This document shows, piece after piece, positions 6,201 through 7,642 of a stretch of DNA of 7,642 bases. Source of the DNA: Globobulimina sp. (taxonomy: Eukaryota; Foraminifera; Rotaliida); assembly GCA_003354225.1 (NCBI GenBank), contig PIVH01000135.1:1-7642 (forward strand), read 5' to 3'. The position numbers and the translations under genes were made by a program. Within the stretch, counting starts at the first letter, position 1. Each line of letters starts with the position of its first letter. The notes beneath the pieces are model-generated. The model made no database searches, had not been told where the DNA came from, and saw nothing but the letters and a program-made list of their open reading frames with translations.

Positions 6201-7642
6201 GACCCAATTCCATGTTCCATTAAGTACCACGACTGAAAAAATTAAAGCTGCAGAATTTGCGAATTTTGCCGATTCGTCAGAGGGTCTTATCATTGAATTG
6301 ACCAATTATAACCGGAGCAATATGATATTTAATGTATTTAAATTTGATTGTTCTTTATTGTCTGCCTTTGCTGAGGAGAGAGAGATATTATTTTTTGGAG
6401 GTGATACGATTTTGAAAATACAATCAATCATTCGAATTGTGGACAGAAAGTGGATGAATTATATGCATTTTGTTGAGGCAATAAATTATATTTCACGATT
6501 AATGAATGGTTTGTCGCTTAATGTCAAGTTAATATCTAGAATGTGTAAGAGAGCAATGAGACAAATTTTAAACAGTGTAATAATGCCATCACAGCAAGCG
6601 AATTTACCAACCTATGTCGCTGAGAAATTAATAGATTATCATATTGTTAACAGATATAGAGACGTTGAACTACATTATGATGATTTGATGGGTAAATATA
6701 GTTGGTTGAAGAAAATATTTGTAAAGAATGAAGGTGCTGAGAACTGTTTAAATATCTATAATATATGTTGTTTATTTCAGAAAAGTAATAGAATCATTAT
6801 CGATATGCCCGACAACTTTGTGACCACCAAAATATTTTGTTTATCAATGATGACTGATCTATTAAAGCTTGTAGACAGTAATTATTGTTTTAACAAATTA
6901 GAGCTACATTGGCCAACACAAATTCCATTAGAAAGTAAGTTTGAAATTGGTAATTTATTCAGTGATAAAGACACAAAACTATTTCATTTACAAGCCGATT
7001 TTTCGTGGAGCTGGGTTCGAATTATACAACGCCAACAAACGACTGTTGTCAAGCAACTATCAATATTTGTTGATCATGGTATGTATTTGCTAGCTTTTTA
7101 GTTGTCATTCCAGTGAATTCAATGCATTTTAACAACAGACGTGGAAGATAATGATTTAAGCGATTATCGAGAATACGAAGACGACACATTATTTGAGATA
7201 GTACCTCTGTGTGCATCACAGGGAATGATTGACATTTTGCACAATGATTATGCTCAATATATACCAAAGGAAAACTCAGCTCGGCAATCCTTTACATTAA
7301 GACACAAAATTATTTCATATTGGCACCAACTTAACGTACATTCGGATTCGTTTCGGATAATGTCAGTGTTACCAATGCCAGTTTTAAATGCAATCTCAAT
7401 ATATATTCCACCATTCCCTCGTGAAAGATTCTTATTTGATCTGTTACAAATTAATCCAAATGTATTAACATTTCATTTTCGAATCGCCAAACTTGTAAAT
7501 AAGGAATATTGGAAATTTATCAGTTATGTGTATAACCATTATCCCGTGAACTGGAATCAATATATAAATGTTCCATATAAAACATTTGAAGCACAAGTGA
7601 TTATCGACCTGTGTCTATCTGGGCATTATCCTGTCTTTGATT
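2853..7642 (+). CDS. Large FN3 / UBA-like / ADP-ribosyltransferase-like protein (three exons, incomplete at right edge)
   Basis: Exons 2853-3264, 3332-7078 and 7139-7642 join into at least 1554 codons without a stop. Order of regions (joined residue numbers): acidic N-terminal domain 1-137; three FN3-like domains at about 151-461; a long polar helical region at about 465-860; a UBA-like module at 868-902; an uncharacterised block at 938-1044; an ART-like domain at about 1056-1178 with Arg1082, Ser1102 and Glu1153/Glu1155; then an unrecognised region to the edge. No signal peptide or membrane segment is seen, so an intracellular protein that attaches ADP-ribose to targets is inferred. The ATG at 2853 is the first Met after an in-frame TAA near 2829. 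Codons are A/T-rich at third positions. The gene as a whole is not one I can name; domain calls are by eye and substrate is unknown. Confidence 0.85.
3265..3331 (+). other. Intron 1 of the large gene (67 bp, phase 1)
   Basis: The donor is CAAA|GTATGT, the strongest consensus in the window, and the acceptor is CATTGAACAG|TTATAA. The split codon A+TT gives Ile and the product reads VVFFQ-I-INESPERNPSELK. The other AG (after ATAAG at 3286) would run into a TGA at 3325. A pyrimidine-rich stretch (TTTCTCTACTATTTTATC) precedes the acceptor. The intron is A/T-rich. Confidence 0.9.
3370..4302 (+). other. Three tandem fibronectin type III-like domains
   Basis: Repeat 1 (3370-3702, residues 151-261) runs from KPPELHM through the strand-B Trp (LEWII) and LSPLEVDTQYEFQI to RIHTP. 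Repeat 2 (3700-3993, residues 261-358) has KPPS, FQWDPG, LSPLQPNTRYTFTI and VMTP. Repeat 3 (about 4021-4302, residues 368-461) has SPPSNV, LMWDLPP and YIRIVTVA and is more diverged. The Pro-Pro start, the Trp in strand B and the L-x-P-x(4)-Y-x-F-x-I strand are the usual FN3 hallmarks. FN3 domains are protein-interaction beta sandwiches; in a protein with no signal peptide they would act inside the cell. Repeats 1 and 2 are confident, repeat 3 less so. Confidence 0.75.
4312..4338 (+). repeat. Copy 1 of the MIDILHND motif
   Basis: The nine residues MIDILHNDF lie just after the third FN3-like domain (residue 465). The same motif with a final Tyr recurs 951 residues later at 7225-7251. At the DNA level 24 of 27 bases agree. 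Confidence 0.8.
5521..5631 (+). other. UBA-like helical module
   Basis: Residues 868-904 read IQFCGLTTAASNVAKDFLHA then TNWNLVTSIDRYF. The spacing F-C-x-[LI]-T, then A-x-x-x-L, then N-W-[ND]-[LV]-x-x-[AS]-[IL]-x-x-[FY]-F is the pattern of the UBA-like / TAP-C-type three-helix bundle found at the N-terminus of p47-, UBXD- and DCUN1-type proteins. Members of that superfamily often bind ubiquitin or related proteins. Binding here is inference. The call is by motif only. Confidence 0.55.
5731..6051 (+). other. Uncharacterised globular block between the UBA-like and ART-like regions
   Basis: Residues 938-1044 run from YSLGTKCWYWSS to YTEWCSIFCSILR. The block is rich in aromatics (CWYW, ATWNSLN, HMHAMILYTSYTEWC) and reads as a compact fold with several predicted helices, ending about 12 residues before the ART-like domain. 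From memory it recurs with this ART type in large protist proteins, but I cannot verify this. It could be an N-terminal helical lobe of the ART domain, which such enzymes commonly have. Confidence 0.4.
6085..6453 (+). other. ADP-ribosyltransferase-like domain with R-S-ExE motif
   Basis: Residues about 1056-1178. The Arg of EVFYRGVDRDF (Arg1082, codon 6163-6165) matches the first motif residue. Ser1102 in PLSTTTEK (codon 6223-6225) heads the STS-type strand, here S-T-T. AEEREILFFGG (6370-6402) supplies the ExE pair Glu1153 and Glu1155, the second being the catalytic glutamate. In the arginine-specific ARTs this R-S-ExE triad transfers ADP-ribose from NAD to arginine. Spacing (20 residues R to S, 53 from S to E) suits a compact ART fold. 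All key residues are present, so an active enzyme is plausible. Target and regulation are unknown. Confidence 0.7.
7079..7138 (+). other. Intron 2 of the large gene (60 bp, phase 1)
   Basis: The donor is CATG|GTATGT and the acceptor ATTTTAACAACAG|ACGTGG. The split codon G+AC gives Asp and the product reads IFVDH-D-VEDNDLSDYRE. Other AG sites inside fail: after 7093 the frame stops at 7099-7101, and those at 7101 and 7113 are out of frame. ATTTTAAC is a plausible branch site. Unspliced, the frame stops at 7099-7101. Confidence 0.9.
7139..7642 (+). other. Exon 3 of the large gene: uncharacterised C-terminal region, open to the right edge
   Basis: The exon gives 168 residues with no stop before the window ends. 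It starts acidic (VEDNDLSDYREYEDD), carries the second MIDILHND motif, and then reads as a helical region with several aromatic clusters (IISYWHQL, NKEYWKFISYVYNHY, NWNQY). No family is recognised. The frame lacks an ATG at its beginning, consistent with an internal exon. Confidence 0.85.
7225..7251 (+). repeat. Copy 2 of the MIDILHND motif
   Basis: The residues MIDILHNDY at joined residue 1416 repeat the motif at 4312-4338, with Tyr for Phe at the last place. They lie in exon 3, some 240 residues after the ART-like domain. The similarity does not visibly extend beyond the motif. Confidence 0.8.

Noticed and set aside
3382-7101. Independent 1239-residue gene starting at 3382 and ending at 7101
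   Set aside because: The first codon is TTG, the frame is open further upstream to the acceptor at 3331, and the last codons read into an intron beginning GTATGT at 7079.
1-7642. CRISPR array, tRNA, rRNA or transposon ends
   Set aside because: No regularly spaced direct repeats, no cloverleaf-like segment, and no terminal inverted repeats or transposase motifs were seen by eye.

Overview
This window is nuclear DNA of a eukaryote, most likely a single-celled protist. It holds the parts of two protein-coding genes arranged head to head. Evidence for a eukaryote: a multidomain, eukaryote-type acetyl-CoA carboxylase, four short GT-AG introns (60, 67, about 68 and 139 bp) whose removal restores one reading frame, and a giant protein with fibronectin type III, UBA-like and ADP-ribosyltransferase-like regions. 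The standard stop codons fit every exon. The lineage cannot be fixed from the window alone. From memory, and unverified, the second protein resembles expanded families of large proteins in rhizarian/foraminiferan-type protists.

Layout. Positions 1-2729, minus strand: the N-terminal part of acetyl-CoA carboxylase, in three exons (2729-2173, 2104-1458, 1318-1) and running off the left edge before the biotin-carrier domain. Both long open exon ends run without a stop to the window edges. The first exon plus the start of the second encode a roughly 234-residue N-terminal extension ahead of the biotin carboxylase core. Positions 2730-2852: a 123-bp divergent intergenic region that must hold both promoters. 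Positions 2853-7642, plus strand: a very large gene in three exons (2853-3264, 3332-7078, 7139 to the right edge), at least 1554 codons. It encodes an acidic N-terminal domain, three FN3-like domains, a long helical region, a UBA-like helix bundle, an uncharacterised conserved-looking block, an ADP-ribosyltransferase-like domain with an intact R-S-ExE triad, and a further uncharacterised C-terminal region.

The genes have no evident functional link. The carboxylase is a core enzyme of fatty-acid synthesis (malonyl-CoA formation), while the large protein looks like an intracellular ADP-ribosylation factor with interaction modules. The plus-strand gene is visibly richer in A/T at third codon positions than the carboxylase. 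The most interesting item is the FN3/UBA-like/ART protein. The second is the extension of the carboxylase, which contains a degenerate EF-hand-like stretch.
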